Numbered from the stretch's first letter, positions 1 through 11,648 are shown. The stretch is DNA of 64,000 bases from Paraconiothyrium sp. Pb-2020 (GCA_022419385.1 JAJUBI010000003.1:3658001-3722000), one strand, 5' to 3'. Notes: a model not told the origin generated them from the letters alone. Made by a program: numbers and translations.

Positions 1-242
1 GCGTGACGAATTACCGTACTTGCGCGATAGTGTGACGTCGGGGGATCAACGCGCTGATTGGTGGAGGCTTGGCATATGCGGCGCTGCGCCTGGAGCTTGA
101 TCAACGTGTATAGCTGGCATCTTTCACAAACACGTCCGCTTTACCGACGCTACGTCGGGAACTTGTGCATACACTCACCCAATGTCCTGAATGTCGCGAT
201 GATACCATTTGTCTCGCTTTTCCCCGCTGAGAGTACACCACG

Positions 243-2953
243 ATGAAACCGCGATTACAGCGGCTTGTGCCGCTCTGGTTCGGTACGCCAACCCCACGGT
301 AGCGCGATGCATGCATGTGTATATGATCTGACAGTTCTCGACAGTTCTCTTCTCTCTATTTCTACCTGCGCTCTCTGCGCACTTCCGTGGCAGCGACCGA
401 GCCCATTCTCAGAAACCCCTCGGCGAGCGCAACATACCGTCCGATAGCTGGGGCCCAATACCTACAGACGGAAGCCAAGGTTGGACGACTGCTTCGAGCT
501 AGGAGTTTCTTGCTTATGAGGATACAGATACATCGACGTTCGAGAAGGCATTGACCTTGCTGCACAAGGTGCAGCCAGCGACGGCGCCATGGTGGAACTT
601 CAAGAAGTCTGGCGTCTTTGGCACCAGCGCATACTACGCGAAGGAGCTGTTCTTTCTCTTATTTATGAACGGACCTTCGCAGCAAGACCTGCTTACCACA
701 CATCCGCAACCAAAGAAACTTGGTCATCCTCTCGCTGATGCAGTCAAGCTGTTGGAAGAGTCGGCAGCCGCAAAGAATCCGGACGCAATCTTTACGCTTG
801 CTGAAATGAACTTCTACGGCAATTACTCGCATCCCCGCAACTACACCAAAGCCTTCCAAAGGTACCACGAGCTCGCTACGCTGAACGGGAACGCCTCGGC
901 ACAACATATGGTGGGGTTCATGTACGCAACAGGCATCGGAGGCGCAGTGAAACAAGACCAGGCGAAGGCTATGCTCTATCACACACTTGCGGCAGAAGGC
1001 GGAGATATCCGGTCAGAAATGACGGTCGCTTTCCGGCACGCTGGCGGCATTTCGACCCCGCGCAACTGCGAGCAAGCCGTGCATTACTACAAAAGTGCCG
1101 CGGACAAGGCTATCAAATACATGCGGTCGGGACCACCGGGAGGATACTCGCTGGTACGGGAATCATACAAGATCGCTGATGATGAAGGCGGGGTATACGG
1201 AGAGGGAGCTAGTGTTACCAGCTCTGGACCAAATGCCAAACACGGCAGCGTATACTCTGACGCTTATTCTTCTCTGGACGATGTAGTCGAGTACATGGAT
1301 CTTCAAGCAAGAAAGGGAGACCTGCGCGCAAGCTTCAATCTTGCCAAGCTTAATTATGATGGGGCTCGGTCCTCCCGTCGAAACCTTCCGGAGGCCAAGA
1401 GACGGTTCTTGGAGATTGCCAGGTTATATTGGAACAAGGATGGGAAAATCAGGCCTAGTGCTTCGGTAGAAGTCGAAAAGCTGGCACCAAAAGCAGCCGG
1501 GTACTTGGGACGCATGTTCCTTCGCGGAGAGGGCATGCAACAAAGCTTTCCCATTGCAAAGACCTGGTTCAACCGGGGTGTCGAGCATGGCGATGCTCTT
1601 TCGCAGTATTCGTTAGGGCTCATGTACTTGGACGGCCTTGGCGTTCCCAAGAATCCCGTCAAAGCGGCCGACCTGTTCAAAGCAGCTGCCGACCAGGGGC
1701 TTGCTGTTGCGCAAGTACGCATCGGTGCGCTGTTCTTGGACCAGGGAGATGTGTCGGTGGCCATCAAGTATTTCGAGCTCGCCTCGCATAGCGGGCATCT
1801 TGAAGCGTATTACTACTTGGCCGAACTGACGAACCTTGGAGTTGGTCGTGATAAGTCCTGTCTCGTTGCGTCGGCTCACTATAAGATTGTGGCAGAGAAA
1901 GCGGAAGCTGTCTCGACCTCCTTCCCCGAAGCCAACGAGGCATACCACAATGGTGATCTTGAGACGGCGCTTGTTGGATACATGATGGCTGCAGAGCAAG
2001 GCTTTGAGACAGGTCAAGCGAACGTAGCCTACCTGCTCGACCAGGCCAAACCTCGCTTCACTCTGAATTCCTTGATTCCTTTCATCAAAGCGAAGGCCAC
2101 GTTGGCCAGCGATGCATATCTTGCTCTGCTATACTGGACGCGCTCCGCCGAACAAAGGAACATTGATTCGATGGTCAAGCTCGGGGATTATTACCTTCAG
2201 GGTCTGGGAACCGCTCCTGACGACGAGAAAGCGGCTGCGTGCTACACGGCGGCTGCGGAGACCATGATGAGCGCACAGGCTCTGTGGAATCTAGGCTGGA
2301 TGCACGAGAACGGTATCGGAATAGAACAAGACTTCCATCTAGCAAAGAGGCACTACGATCTAGCACTGGAGACCAATCCCCGCGAGGCTTATCTTCCAGT
2401 TACGCTCGCTCTGTATAAGCTGCGCTTCAGAAGCTGGTGGAACAAAGTCACAAATGGCAATATCAAATCCATCCAAGAGGAGCCAGGTAAGATTACTCAT
2501 GCACTCACACGAACATATACTGATTTTCCTTTAGTCGTAAGGAAGGAATGGTCTATCTCGGAGTGGGTGTCCGCTTTTTTAGAGGCCGAGATGGCTGCAT
2601 GGGATATGGACGCAGAGCCCGACGACTACGATGCAGCAATGCCTGGGGGGGACGCTGACTACGGCTACGACGACATCGATTCGGACGTTCTAGAGTCTCT
2701 CGTCATCCTCGCGCTGGCAGCCGCTCTGGCCGCTCTTGTCTACTACCGCGGTCGGCGCCAGCGTGTCGCCGAGGAAGAAAGAAGACGAGAAGAACAGCGC
2801 CAAATGTTGGCAAATCAGGTAGCTGCGATACAGCAACAACAACAACAAGCCCAACCGCAGCCTCAACAACAGCAACAAGAGGATCGCGGCATGTTTCCGC
2901 ATCCCAACGACCCCGCGTTCATGGATTGGGCTGCAGGGGCAGTGGGGCATTGA
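243..2953 (+). CDS. HRD3/SEL1L-like ERAD adaptor (Sel1 repeats), 5' end unresolved
   Basis: This is the Sel1-repeat membrane subunit of the ER-associated degradation ubiquitin-ligase complex (HRD1 partner), by resemblance to fungal Hrd3. Many Sel1-like repeats are visible (for example AAEMNFYGNYSHPRN-type and GLMYLDGLGVPKNPVKAADL). They are followed by an acidic stretch, one C-terminal membrane segment (LVILALAAALAALVYY) and a Gln-rich tail. Intron 2487-2534 (48 nt, GTAAGA...TTTAG) is a multiple of three with no stop. For the N-terminus I propose ATG 243, exon 243-282, intron 283-344, then a hydrophobic signal-like segment (VLFSLFLPALSA). However, the frame that continues from it meets a TAG at 500-502 that I could not splice out; it is cleanly open from 503 onward. 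The body call is firm; the first 80 or so residues are not. Confidence 0.82.
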
Positions 2954-3932
2954 CAGCATTGCGAGTGATTGATGTTTAGCATGCAATTCGCCGCATGTTA
3001 TGCATTGAACGGCGTTTACCTTTTCCCTTAGTTCAAGAGTGACGGGAGATGATGCGATGAATATTTGGGCCGGATGGGATGAGTGTAAATTATCGTCTCT
3101 TGTAAATGATACCTCGTTGTCATTCAGCGAACGACCTGGCCCTCGGGACGGAACACCCCGCAAACTCGTTTGCGGGGATGACCTAACGCAGTCATGTTTT
3201 AATGAAACTGCCTGTTACTACTTAACGACCTTGATGGAGCAAATTGAGCGAGACAAGCGGGCGTTCGGACAAAAGTAGGTGAGTGTCCATGCGCTGACAG
3301 ACCCACCATGTACAAATCGCGTTAGCATATCTATGTTTCACTATTCGTATGCGCTTTCGAATGGCGCGTTGGGTTGTTTCAAACATCGCTTCCGTCGTTT
3401 CCAGGATGTCAACCCGAAGAGTCGGTCGAGCGATCGCTATGTTGACGTTTTGCGATGCATATTGCGCAAAAGCAACTATAGCAACGCAGCTACACATGCT
3501 CCTTACCGCTCTAGTAATTTTCCGTACATTCGAAGTACGCGTTATCGCAGACTCAGGAGTCGATGTTCGTTGGAAGGTCGCTTGCGAAGAATGGCCGCAC
3601 TGTGCGGCGTTTGCCAAGCAAACAGTCAATGACGATCAAGCAGATGCCCAGAGATCGTAAGCCTCCGTGCAATCTCGACATCGCATCTGCTGTGCCACTT
3701 GGTAGCAGGTATATAGTAGCACAACGACTTTAATCATGCAGTTTCCTCAACGACTTTCGCTCTTTCATTCAGTCGTCTCTCGGTTTCGGCCTCGTCCGGA
3801 TATTCTCTCGTTTTTGAACACCACTTGAATTGCATCGTCGGCTGGCCTGAGTGATTTTTTCAAGTTATTTTCTGTGTCTACAGCTGTCTTTTGCCTCCGT
3901 TCAGATTTAATCCTCCGAAGAAGCGAAGAAAA
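2954..3932. other. Intergenic region upstream of pectin lyase
   Basis: This stretch of about 980 bases contains only short overlapping frames on both strands (3222-3660) with no recognisable domain and no start context. A TATATAG box at 3710-3716, followed by a CT-rich stretch, is a plausible core promoter for the gene starting at 3933. Confidence 0.5.
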
Positions 3933-5529
3933 ATGCGTTACTCAATTGCTGCTGCTGTCCTTGCTGCTTCGCAAGCGGCTGCTCAGTCTGTCGTCGGCAC
4001 TGCGTATGGGTTCGCTACTGGTGTGACGGGTGGTGGTGACGCGGAAGCTGTCACTGTTTCCAGCGTGAGCGAGCTTGCCGACCTACTCTCAGATGACACT
4101 GCCCGCACTATCGTCATCGACGGCGAGCTTGACTTCACCGGTACCACCGCTACGGACGCTGGATGTGACCGCAAGTCTTGCTCCGCTGACAATGGAGGCC
4201 AACTCTACCTCGGCGAGCTTTCCTGTGGCAGCAGTGATGATAACGTAGCCGTCAGCTCCATCACCTACGACGCTGCTGGCCCCGAGCCCCTGAAGGTCGG
4301 CTCGAACAAGTCCATCCTCGGTAACGGCAAGGGCGTCCTCATTGGCAAGGGTCTCGTACTGGCTGATGGTGCTTCTAACGTCATTATCCAAGGTCTCGAG
4401 TTCAAGAACATCAATCCAGGCGTCGTCTGGGGCGGCGACGCTCTTGGCTTCAACGGCAACAACGATGGAGTCTGGGTCGACCACAACAAGTTCAGCCTCG
4501 TTGGTCGCATGTTCATTGTCAGCCACTATGCGCCCTCGCGCCTCACCATCTCCAACAATGAGTTCGACGGCACGACCACCACGTCGGCTACCTGCAACGG
4601 AAACCATTGTACGTTACTGAACTCAATAAACGAGCGCTTGCTAACGAGATGCAGATTGGTCGATGATGTTCTATGGCCCCGGCGACCAGGTCACCCTTGA
4701 CAAGAACTACTACCACGACGTCTCCGGCCGTGCTCCTAAGCTGGGTCAGGACGGCACAACAGGCACTTTCCAGGCCGTCAACAACTACTTCTCCAACATG
4801 AAGGGCCATGCTTTTGACGCGTATGAGGGCGCTTCTGCGCTCATTGAAGGCAACGTCTTCGAGTCTGTCAGCCAGCCTAACACCGACAAGGCCGCTTCGT
4901 CGTCGACGCTGTACACCGTCCCCGATTCGTCTGCCGCAAGCGCTTGCTCCAGCTCTCTCGGTCGCGCATGCGAAGTCAACTCTGTCGACTCATCTTCTGG
5001 CGAGCTCGCTGCCCTAAAGGCAGACAGCGTGCTCAGTACCTTGTCCAAGGTCAAAGACTCTCTCGTCGAGCCGCTCGCTGCGAGCGAAGTCGCTGCTCAC
5101 GTGAAGGCCAATGCCGGACCCGCTGGACTCTCCTCCGCCAGTTCCACGGAGCCATCAAAAGTAGTCGACGATGCGGCTGCGACTAACACTACTACTCCCG
5201 CCGTGCCTGTCTCCAGCTCCGCTGAAGAAGCCCCCGCTGCTACCTCCGAGGCCGCCAGCCCTGTCTCCTCTACTCCCGCTGAGGCTCCTGCTGCTACTTC
5301 CCAAGCCGCTGAGCCTACCTCTGCTCCCTCCGCCGGCTCTGGCTCTTACTCAGGCTCATCGTCTGGCACCGTTGCTGCGTATGGACAGTGCGGTGGCAAT
5401 GGTTTCAGGGGCGCGACGGAGTGCGTGAGCGGATATACGTGCACAAAGCAGAACGATTGGTACTCGCAGTGCATTGCTGCGAGTGCGAAGTTCAGGAGAA
5501 GTTTTGGGCCGTTTGCCAAGAACCGTTAA
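3933..5529 (+). CDS. Secreted pectin lyase (PL1) with C-terminal CBM1
   Basis: The product would cleave methyl-esterified pectin by beta-elimination outside the cell. The predicted protein is 516 aa, with exons 3933-4608 and 4655-5529. The 46-nt intron 4609-4654 has a textbook GCTAAC branch point. ATG 3933 is chosen because it gives a signal peptide (MRYSIAAAVLAASQAAAQS) and the frame upstream of it lacks an ATG. Family marks are GTAYGFATGVTGGG at the N-terminus, DGVWVDHNKFSLVGR mid-protein and the YHDVSGRAPKLG segment containing the catalytic Arg. A long Ser/Thr/Ala/Pro linker (about residues 360-467) leads to a fungal cellulose-binding module from about residue 468 (YGQCGGNGFRGATEC...). Pectin lyase rather than pectate lyase is inferred from the overall pattern. 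The CBM1 tail is unusual for this family. Confidence 0.93.
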
Positions 5530-5787
5530 GACCCATTGACATGGTGTCACACGATTGATATGAGGATAGAAGTTTATATTCTGCTGTAGATATCTTTAGT
5601 AAATGATTCCAAGGGTTGCATATAGTACTACCCGTACGAGGCTATTACAGCTGCGAAGAATTCCATTGAATCTGTACAAAGTCGAATTTCATGGCGAGAT
5701 CTTCTTCAGGGGGGATTTTCTTTCAAGTGAATCCCAGCTATAAGCGTAGTCTAGACCAAATGAGCCTTCGGCGCAAGTCAAAGTCCA

Positions 5788-7443
5788 TTACGAGTCGAAG
5801 AGCTCTGCATATCGACCCTGTGGCGGTCCACCTACAAAGATGTCTGCGGCGATGTTCATATCTTCGGCGGTGAAATCTGGCTTTGCTCTCAGTATCCTAT
5901 TTACCCATTTCAACAAAGAGCTAGATAGGAGATCCCCCCTGCCCCCGGCCTTCTCATGGCGAAAGGCTTCCGGAATGTTCATTGTGACCCCCCACACGAC
6001 GACTATCGCGTGACCAAACAAGCGATTATGCTTGTTCAGCCGTAACGTCGCGGCATATTCTGAACACATTAGTATGTTGTTCGCTAGCCGAAGAATCTCA
6101 TCGATTCTCGGTCCAAGGCTTGGTCGACAGGGACCACCTAGCTCATCGTAGAGATCATGGAGTCGCCATCTGAGTCCTAGTAGAGAGAGACGGCTTTGCC
6201 AGTAGTATGCGAGTGCCTCGAAGTCCTTGTAAGAGGTGAAGTGCAGGCTTTGGCGGAGAAGCGAGTCAGCATCAGGATTGCTCGAGGGCTGCACTTGAAC
6301 GTTTCGGAGTAGTCTTTCTTCGGCTTGAGGATCTTGCAGCCCAAGAAGTTCCTCTAAAACCCTAAGCGCACCCGACGGCAATTTGTCCTGCAGAGGCGTT
6401 CGGAGTCGCAACGAGCGAACAAGCTTCACAAGCCGCGGCAGGCGAATGAAGATCTCATTGCTAAGAGATTTGAGTTGCACTCGATCGCTGTCGCTGCATC
6501 CCAGCCGATCGTTGGTAAAGTACGCCCGGGTGACATTTTCAAAAGGCGAGGGCGTGTCTTGGACACATGCCATAATGGCAGACTCCCCAGCATGGAAGTC
6601 GAGAATGTCTCTCGCAAGTTGCGTCACTGGGTATGATGCAGATCTGGTTGTTAAGATTGTAGCCAACCCTTCGACATGGAGACGCGTTGGAACGTAATTC
6701 CTCTTTACCTCGCCTTCAAAACGAGCTAGCAGCGCCGTTGATGCAAGCATGTCGTCATTCGTCTCTCCACGCGACTGCTTGATGTTCGCTTGCACAGCAT
6801 TGAGGGCGAGCGCTAGGGCATGGTAGCAGTCACCAGAAGTGACGTTTGGCGTGTTTCTTTTGTACGCGCAAGCGGCGACAAGAGCTTTGATAGAAAGGTC
6901 AAGGGCGAGCGTGTTTCCAAAATGGGCCGGCAGGTGTCGGAACCATTCCTCTTCGACACACTCGTACTGAAGCGTGTCGATGGCACGAACGATGAAGACT
7001 GCCTCAGGAGACTGGGGTGTGCGGGCCAGTGTAATTCCGTCAATCCATCTGGGCGGTAGAGCTCTTACAGAAAGCGGCTTGGTCAGCGGTACCACAGACC
7101 TGTTGAGTGGATCCGCCTTTTGCACAGTAGCTGCTTGAGATGGCGCCAAGGTCTCTGCAGAAAGCTTAATGATACCATGCGGAACGACGTCTCCGACCCC
7201 TGGTGTAGTAGGCGAGCGACTTTCGCGGCCTGGTCGACCCAAGATGGTCTGTCGGATGACACACGGGACACCCAATCTTCTACATCGATAGCAAGGCGTT
7301 TGTATCGTCCGGAGCTCTCCCGGCTGTGGAACCTCAACCTCACTCGATAGCTCGCAGCGAATGCGCCTATCGCGACATCCCAGACAGATCAAACGGGAAT
7401 ACTTTTCTCTCTGTCGCTTGGTCGCGACTGGCTTTCCTGACAT
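5788..7443 (-). CDS. Zn2Cys6 fungal transcription factor
   Basis: This is a nuclear DNA-binding regulator of 551 aa without introns. The binuclear zinc cluster lies at the N-terminus: Cys20-x2-Cys23-x6-Cys30, then Cys51-x2-Cys54-x6-Cys61. The 20-residue loop between the halves is longer than usual. The rest looks like a fungal-specific activation/repression domain with helical stretches such as ALALNAVQANIKQ. The frame extends nine codons further to a GTG at 7470, but ATG 7443 (MSGKPVATKRQREK) is the natural start. It converges tail to tail on the pectin lyase 258 bp away. Whether it controls that gene is unknown; adjacency alone is weak evidence. Confidence 0.88.
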   Translation of the reverse strand: MSGKPVATKRQREKYSRLICLGCRDRRIRCELSSEVEVPQPGELRTIQTPCYRCRRLGVPCVIRQTILGRPGRESRSPTTPGVGDVVPHGIIKLSAETLAPSQAATVQKADPLNRSVVPLTKPLSVRALPPRWIDGITLARTPQSPEAVFIVRAIDTLQYECVEEEWFRHLPAHFGNTLALDLSIKALVAACAYKRNTPNVTSGDCYHALALALNAVQANIKQSRGETNDDMLASTALLARFEGEVKRNYVPTRLHVEGLATILTTRSASYPVTQLARDILDFHAGESAIMACVQDTPSPFENVTRAYFTNDRLGCSDSDRVQLKSLSNEIFIRLPRLVKLVRSLRLRTPLQDKLPSGALRVLEELLGLQDPQAEERLLRNVQVQPSSNPDADSLLRQSLHFTSYKDFEALAYYWQSRLSLLGLRWRLHDLYDELGGPCRPSLGPRIDEILRLANNILMCSEYAATLRLNKHNRLFGHAIVVVWGVTMNIPEAFRHEKAGGRGDLLSSSLLKWVNRILRAKPDFTAEDMNIAADIFVGGPPQGRYAELFDS

Positions 7444-8593
7444 CGTGGCTAAGACAAAGGCTGAGATCACGTCAAAGGAAGATTGTTGTGGGAGTGCCTC
7501 GAAGAGGCTGACATGCTCAAGTGCTGTCCGCGGAATATGCTGCTGTCTAGACGAGGTTTGTGGCTATGGTTTCAAGCCCTGGCATGTTGGCGAAGCATTC
7601 ATTGGCCGTAGCTTGATAGCCATACTGTAGCTTTCACGGAGTTGCGACATCAAGGAGGCTGAGGTTGTCAACCCCTAACCCAGATTGGTGTCAGTAGCGA
7701 GAAGCTGACGTAATGTCGTGTTGAGGGAACCGTCTCTGACGTCGACACGCGATACCTCCCACAACCTCTGATCTGGCACCCCTAAAAGGTCCTTGCTATT
7801 AGCCCCTATCTATCTTTCAAGCCGGACCTGGGCCGGACCTGCCTGCATGGCGAGCCTATGTCGACTTAATCGCGCACGGCCCCGGTCGTTGGCGGCATGG
7901 AAGGAAGAGGACCTGCTAGATTTTGAGGCTGCTGATCGAACACATACTATTGACGCCGAGGTGTCATTGTGTTCCACTGTAGGATCAAACCAAAGTGGCT
8001 GACAGAAATGCTTGCCGGTAGGAGTGCTCTCGTTTTCGCGAGAAAGCCATCTTGAATCCAGATGATGGCTGTACGGATCGAAAGGTGAATTTCGTATGGC
8101 TCAGCCGTCATGAAAAGGTTAGGAGACGTGGTTCAACTGTGTTCTTGACTGTACCGCTTTTGTACAGGCCTTCTCGCCATAGCGCCCCAAGGGGGTATTC
8201 ATGTTTTCAACGCTTCGTGTTCCAAAATCGTCTTAACATGGTCTTAACATCCGCGCTAACGCCTAAAAATGGTCTTAATATAGTTTTCAGACCAAAATGA
8301 TCAAACAACGACCCCCAAAAACACCCTTGGCGCACTACGGTGGTGTACATAGCACGACGCTAGACGTACAATACCCTGGACTAAACCCAATTCAGCGCGG
8401 AACTACGAATCGCGCTGCGAGACTCCGCCCCCGTGACTACCAAAGGAATCCCCACCGCGTATACGTCGGCGCGAGCATGTATGATTCTACTTCAAGTACG
8501 GGTCGCAACGTAGGTATATAAGTTAACCTAAATTCCCCAAAATGGGTACCTTTATGATAACACCGCAGTTGCGGCGCAACGACACTCGCAAAT
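7444..8593. other. Intergenic region between divergent genes
   Basis: No credible gene was seen here. Around 8220-8300 there is AT-rich sequence with a short imperfect repetition of atggtcttaa(c/t)at. This stretch should hold the promoters of the Zn2Cys6 gene (minus strand) and the lipase-like gene (plus strand). Confidence 0.45.
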
Positions 8594-9742
8594 ATGCAAT
8601 ACATGCTTTCCATTGTGTTCCTCTTGCTCGCCGAGACGACTGCAGGATACCTGGTCCCGGATCCGCCTGGTAAATACAATGTCACCTTAACAATTGGGAC
8701 CCTGACCGACTACACCCGCAATGATCCTTCAGTCGCAACACCAACGCCTCGGACATTGGTGCTGTCGGTCTTCCAACCTGCGAAATGCCCTTCCACTGTA
8801 CCCGTCACCTACATGCCTAACACTACTGCCGAATTTCAAGGGCCATATCTTCAACAACAATTCAACATTTCTGCCAACTTCACACCCCTTTTCTTGGAAG
8901 CTCGCCTACCAGTGTGTTCGGAAGCACCCAGCGATTGCTCGCCGCCAGATGATGGTCCCATCATACTCTTCTCCGGAGGCTGGAACATCCCACGCCTTTA
9001 TTATAATGTCCTTGCCTCTGCCATCGCCAGTGAGGGCTTCACAGTCATTACCATCGATCATCCTGGGGACACAAATATCATTACCTATCCTGATGGCCAC
9101 GCGATCATCGGAGACAGTCCGGGTAATCCTGATGGGGACGAGTACGCCCAATACACGTACGCACGTGCCGCCGACGCATCCTTTATAATCGACCAACTGA
9201 GCAACGCCACAGCCATGGGCGAGCTGCTTCCCGAACGTGGGCCTCGAAAGTTGCCGACCAACCGCGTCGCTATGATGGGACATTCTCTGGGAGGTGCCGC
9301 TTCTGTGCATGCAGCCGGGCAGGACTCTCGCATCCGCGGTGCAATCGATTGGGACGGGAGTTTCTTCGGCTCTGTGCCACCGTCGGGGCTGTCCACGCCA
9401 GTTTTATACGTGTCAGAGGAGCTCGGGAACGTTACCGACCCCACTTGGGATGCGTTGTGGCCGCAGCTGAAGGGTCCCAAGCTATGGCTCGAGGTCGCGA
9501 ACACGACGCACATGAGCTTCTCGGATGCGCTCGTACTGTTGCAGGCTGCTGGGCAGGACACGGCGGCTTTTGCGGATCTGCTTGGATCAATTGCTCCGGT
9601 CGAATTAGTGCGGCTGCTGGTTGCTTATACGACTGCGTGGATGAATGGGGCGTTCAGAGGCAAGGTAGGAGGTCCGTTGCTGCAAGGGAAGGAGCCGCGC
9701 AGGTTTCCTGAGGTCAAAACAGTGACGAAAGGTAACTTTTAA
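8594..9742 (+). CDS. Secreted alpha/beta hydrolase, PAF-acetylhydrolase/lipase-like
   Basis: The 382-aa product, uninterrupted by introns, has a signal peptide (MQYMLSIVFLLLAETTAG). It shows the nucleophile-elbow motif GHSLGG with Ser at about residue 231, preceded by an ILFSGGWNIPRLYYN segment. AIDWDGSFFG follows, and a C-terminal THMSFSD probably supplies the catalytic His. The order and spacing match fungal platelet-activating-factor acetylhydrolase-like lipases, which hydrolyse short or oxidised acyl esters. The substrate here is unknown. Several N-x-S/T sites fit secretion. Confidence 0.82.
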   Translation: MQYMLSIVFLLLAETTAGYLVPDPPGKYNVTLTIGTLTDYTRNDPSVATPTPRTLVLSVFQPAKCPSTVPVTYMPNTTAEFQGPYLQQQFNISANFTPLFLEARLPVCSEAPSDCSPPDDGPIILFSGGWNIPRLYYNVLASAIASEGFTVITIDHPGDTNIITYPDGHAIIGDSPGNPDGDEYAQYTYARAADASFIIDQLSNATAMGELLPERGPRKLPTNRVAMMGHSLGGAASVHAAGQDSRIRGAIDWDGSFFGSVPPSGLSTPVLYVSEELGNVTDPTWDALWPQLKGPKLWLEVANTTHMSFSDALVLLQAAGQDTAAFADLLGSIAPVELVRLLVAYTTAWMNGAFRGKVGGPLLQGKEPRRFPEVKTVTKGNF

Positions 9743-10590
9743 ATTGATTAGGGACGTTTCATGAGACAGATGGTGTTTGATATCTTCATGTAACAAAGGA
9801 GCAGTATGTGTACCTGTGCAGAAGAGAACCGATGAAGGATGTATAGCTAAGTAGATTGTCATCAACACTGGGACCGTCTATATTTGTTTGCAATCCAGAA
9901 AACATGCGTAAATAATTCACTTTAGTGATAGTATTGAATCTAAGTACTGAGCAAAAGACTCGTTGAAGTGCAAAGAGATGTGCTGTTCCTGTTCTTCGAG
10001 CATAGTAATTTTGACATGTCCTATGAAGAAGTATATGAGTATGTCAAAGGTTGCTGTCCCACAACTGCCCTTTCGTAGCATACTTAGGTCACCTACACCA
10101 TATTCCATGTCATTCGCATAAAAGGCATGAAAATATGGAAATCAGCGCAATCTGCACGATCAAAGCACTATATACTATAGCATAGTACATACCACACTTG
10201 AAACCTAGTGCGGAATACAGATTCAACCATTCAGAGTCCCTATGTAGTATTCCAAAGTTCAATTACTAGTACAAAGAACAGAGCGAACACTTGTGTGTGA
10301 TATAAAATCATCATATGAGAGCCTCATTGGACCATCTATCATATATATGAGAATTCCACATACAAATTCACGGCGATGGTGATCTTGTTTCAATTTCTAG
10401 CACAAACACCAGCGGAGACAAAGATACTACGTGTTATACAGTGTCACACACTCACAGCCTCAGCACAGTACATACATAAGGCGCTACACGGGGCTATTGT
10501 CCTTATCGTACAACTAATCTAGTAAAACTAGCTACACGGATATTTCTCAACTATTACAGTTAAACGTCCACTTACTCATACGCATACACA
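9743..10590. other. AT-rich intergenic region
   Basis: About 850 bases without a supportable gene. It precedes the first Cys-rich mini-protein and probably contains its promoter. Confidence 0.45.
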
Positions 10591-10832
10591 ATGACTCAAT
10601 ACTTTTCCCTGGATCTTCTCAACCACTCTAAGCACGGCGTTTCCTGGTGGTGCTGCGTTCATGGTTGTGAGTGATCTCTTTCAACTCGCAGTTCATTTGG
10701 CATTGCAGAGAAGCTAATATTCATGTAGGTGGTGTGCATAACGTGGGGCTAGAGCCGAACACGACGCAATGCAAGGGCTGTGGACATATGCGATGTGATC
10801 ATTGTACAGTTGATTTCGGACGTCCCGGATAG
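10591..10832 (+). CDS. Cys-rich zinc-ribbon-like mini-protein A (59 aa, spliced)
   Basis: No function is known to me. Exons 10591-10666 and 10729-10832 join across intron 10667-10728 (GTGAGT donor, GCTAAT branch, ATGTAG acceptor) into a 59-aa protein. Its core is WWCCVHGCGVHN, followed by CKGCGHMRCDHC, two clusters of Cys/His spaced as in small zinc ribbons. The intron splits a cysteine codon after its first base. A neighbour at 11431 has the same arrangement, and a third relative lies at 41841. There is no signal peptide, so an intracellular, metal-binding role is the simplest inference. The gene is too short and split to appear as a long frame. Confidence 0.72.
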
Positions 10833-11430
10833 GATCTGAGTTTAGGAAAGCATCCAACATCAAGGCTTGGATGGCACGATTGAACAGGGAAGGAGTATCT
10901 GCTGTTGTTCTCGCCCCTTTTGGATTTTCTGTTCTGTTGCTTTAGGTGATCCCCTTGGTCATTTACTTGCTGGCATTCATTCCGTATGACGTTCATAGCA
11001 CTGCCACATCAGGCTCTACGTTGGTACCCCATGTGAAGTATCTAATTACCAACCCTGTGCGCAAACGAGCGCCGATTCGCCCATGTGCGACGAATAATCA
11101 TCCACCAAACACACCTAGTCAGACCACTTTGTTGTATACATAAGACATGTGCCCCGCTATTGGAGCACGATTAGGCAGACAAGTCACGCATGCTCCGGAG
11201 AATCAATATTCACGCATGCTTGAAGTTACACCACATGAATCCGCCTTCCTCTCGCTGCGCGGGCAGCACCAATTACAGTTGTCGTATACAAACTCAGATT
11301 GCCACCAGGGATGTCCCTGTATACGGTTCTTCCCAACGCCACCACCAGAAAACTTCAAGGTTATACTTTAGGATACGGCTCTTTGCACTAAACACTGCAA
11401 TCACATAAGCCGCCACACTCACCGCAACCG
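10833..11430. other. Spacer between two Cys-rich mini-genes
   Basis: About 600 bases with only unconvincing short frames. No repeat or RNA gene was seen. Confidence 0.4.
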
Positions 11431-11648
11431 ATGCCTCAATATCCATATCAAAACCCCAACGACAGCAGTAAACCCACCTGGAAATGCTGCCAATGCGAGT
11501 ATTGTTACTAATCGATCATCTTCTACATCACACTGACCTTCCAGGCCAGCATGATAATCCCATCTCCACGGACCTTTGCCAGGGAGATCACTGCAGTCAT
11601 GTTAGGGGCGCTGAGTTTCCGGGGGAGGGGAAGTGCGAGTGCGAGTAG
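11431..11648 (+). CDS. Cys-rich zinc-ribbon-like mini-protein B (58 aa, spliced)
   Basis: Proposed exons are 11431-11503 and 11545-11648, with intron 11504-11544. The second exon is 104 nt, exactly the length of exon 2 in the upstream relative, and the intron again interrupts a Cys codon after its T. The core is WKCCQCEYCQHDN, followed by CQGDHCSH and a KCECE end. The donor (GTTACT) is weak and the intron (41 nt) is short. A better-looking GTATTG donor five bases earlier leads to an early stop, so this copy may be decaying or spliced differently. It would be a tandem paralogue of the gene at 10591. Confidence 0.5.

Noticed and set aside
3222..3660. Overlapping frames of 103-135 aa on both strands
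   Set aside because: Mutually exclusive, without domains, in the promoter region of the pectin lyase.
4089..4607. 172-aa minus-strand frame
   Set aside because: Antisense shadow of the pectin lyase; composition follows the codon pattern of the sense gene.
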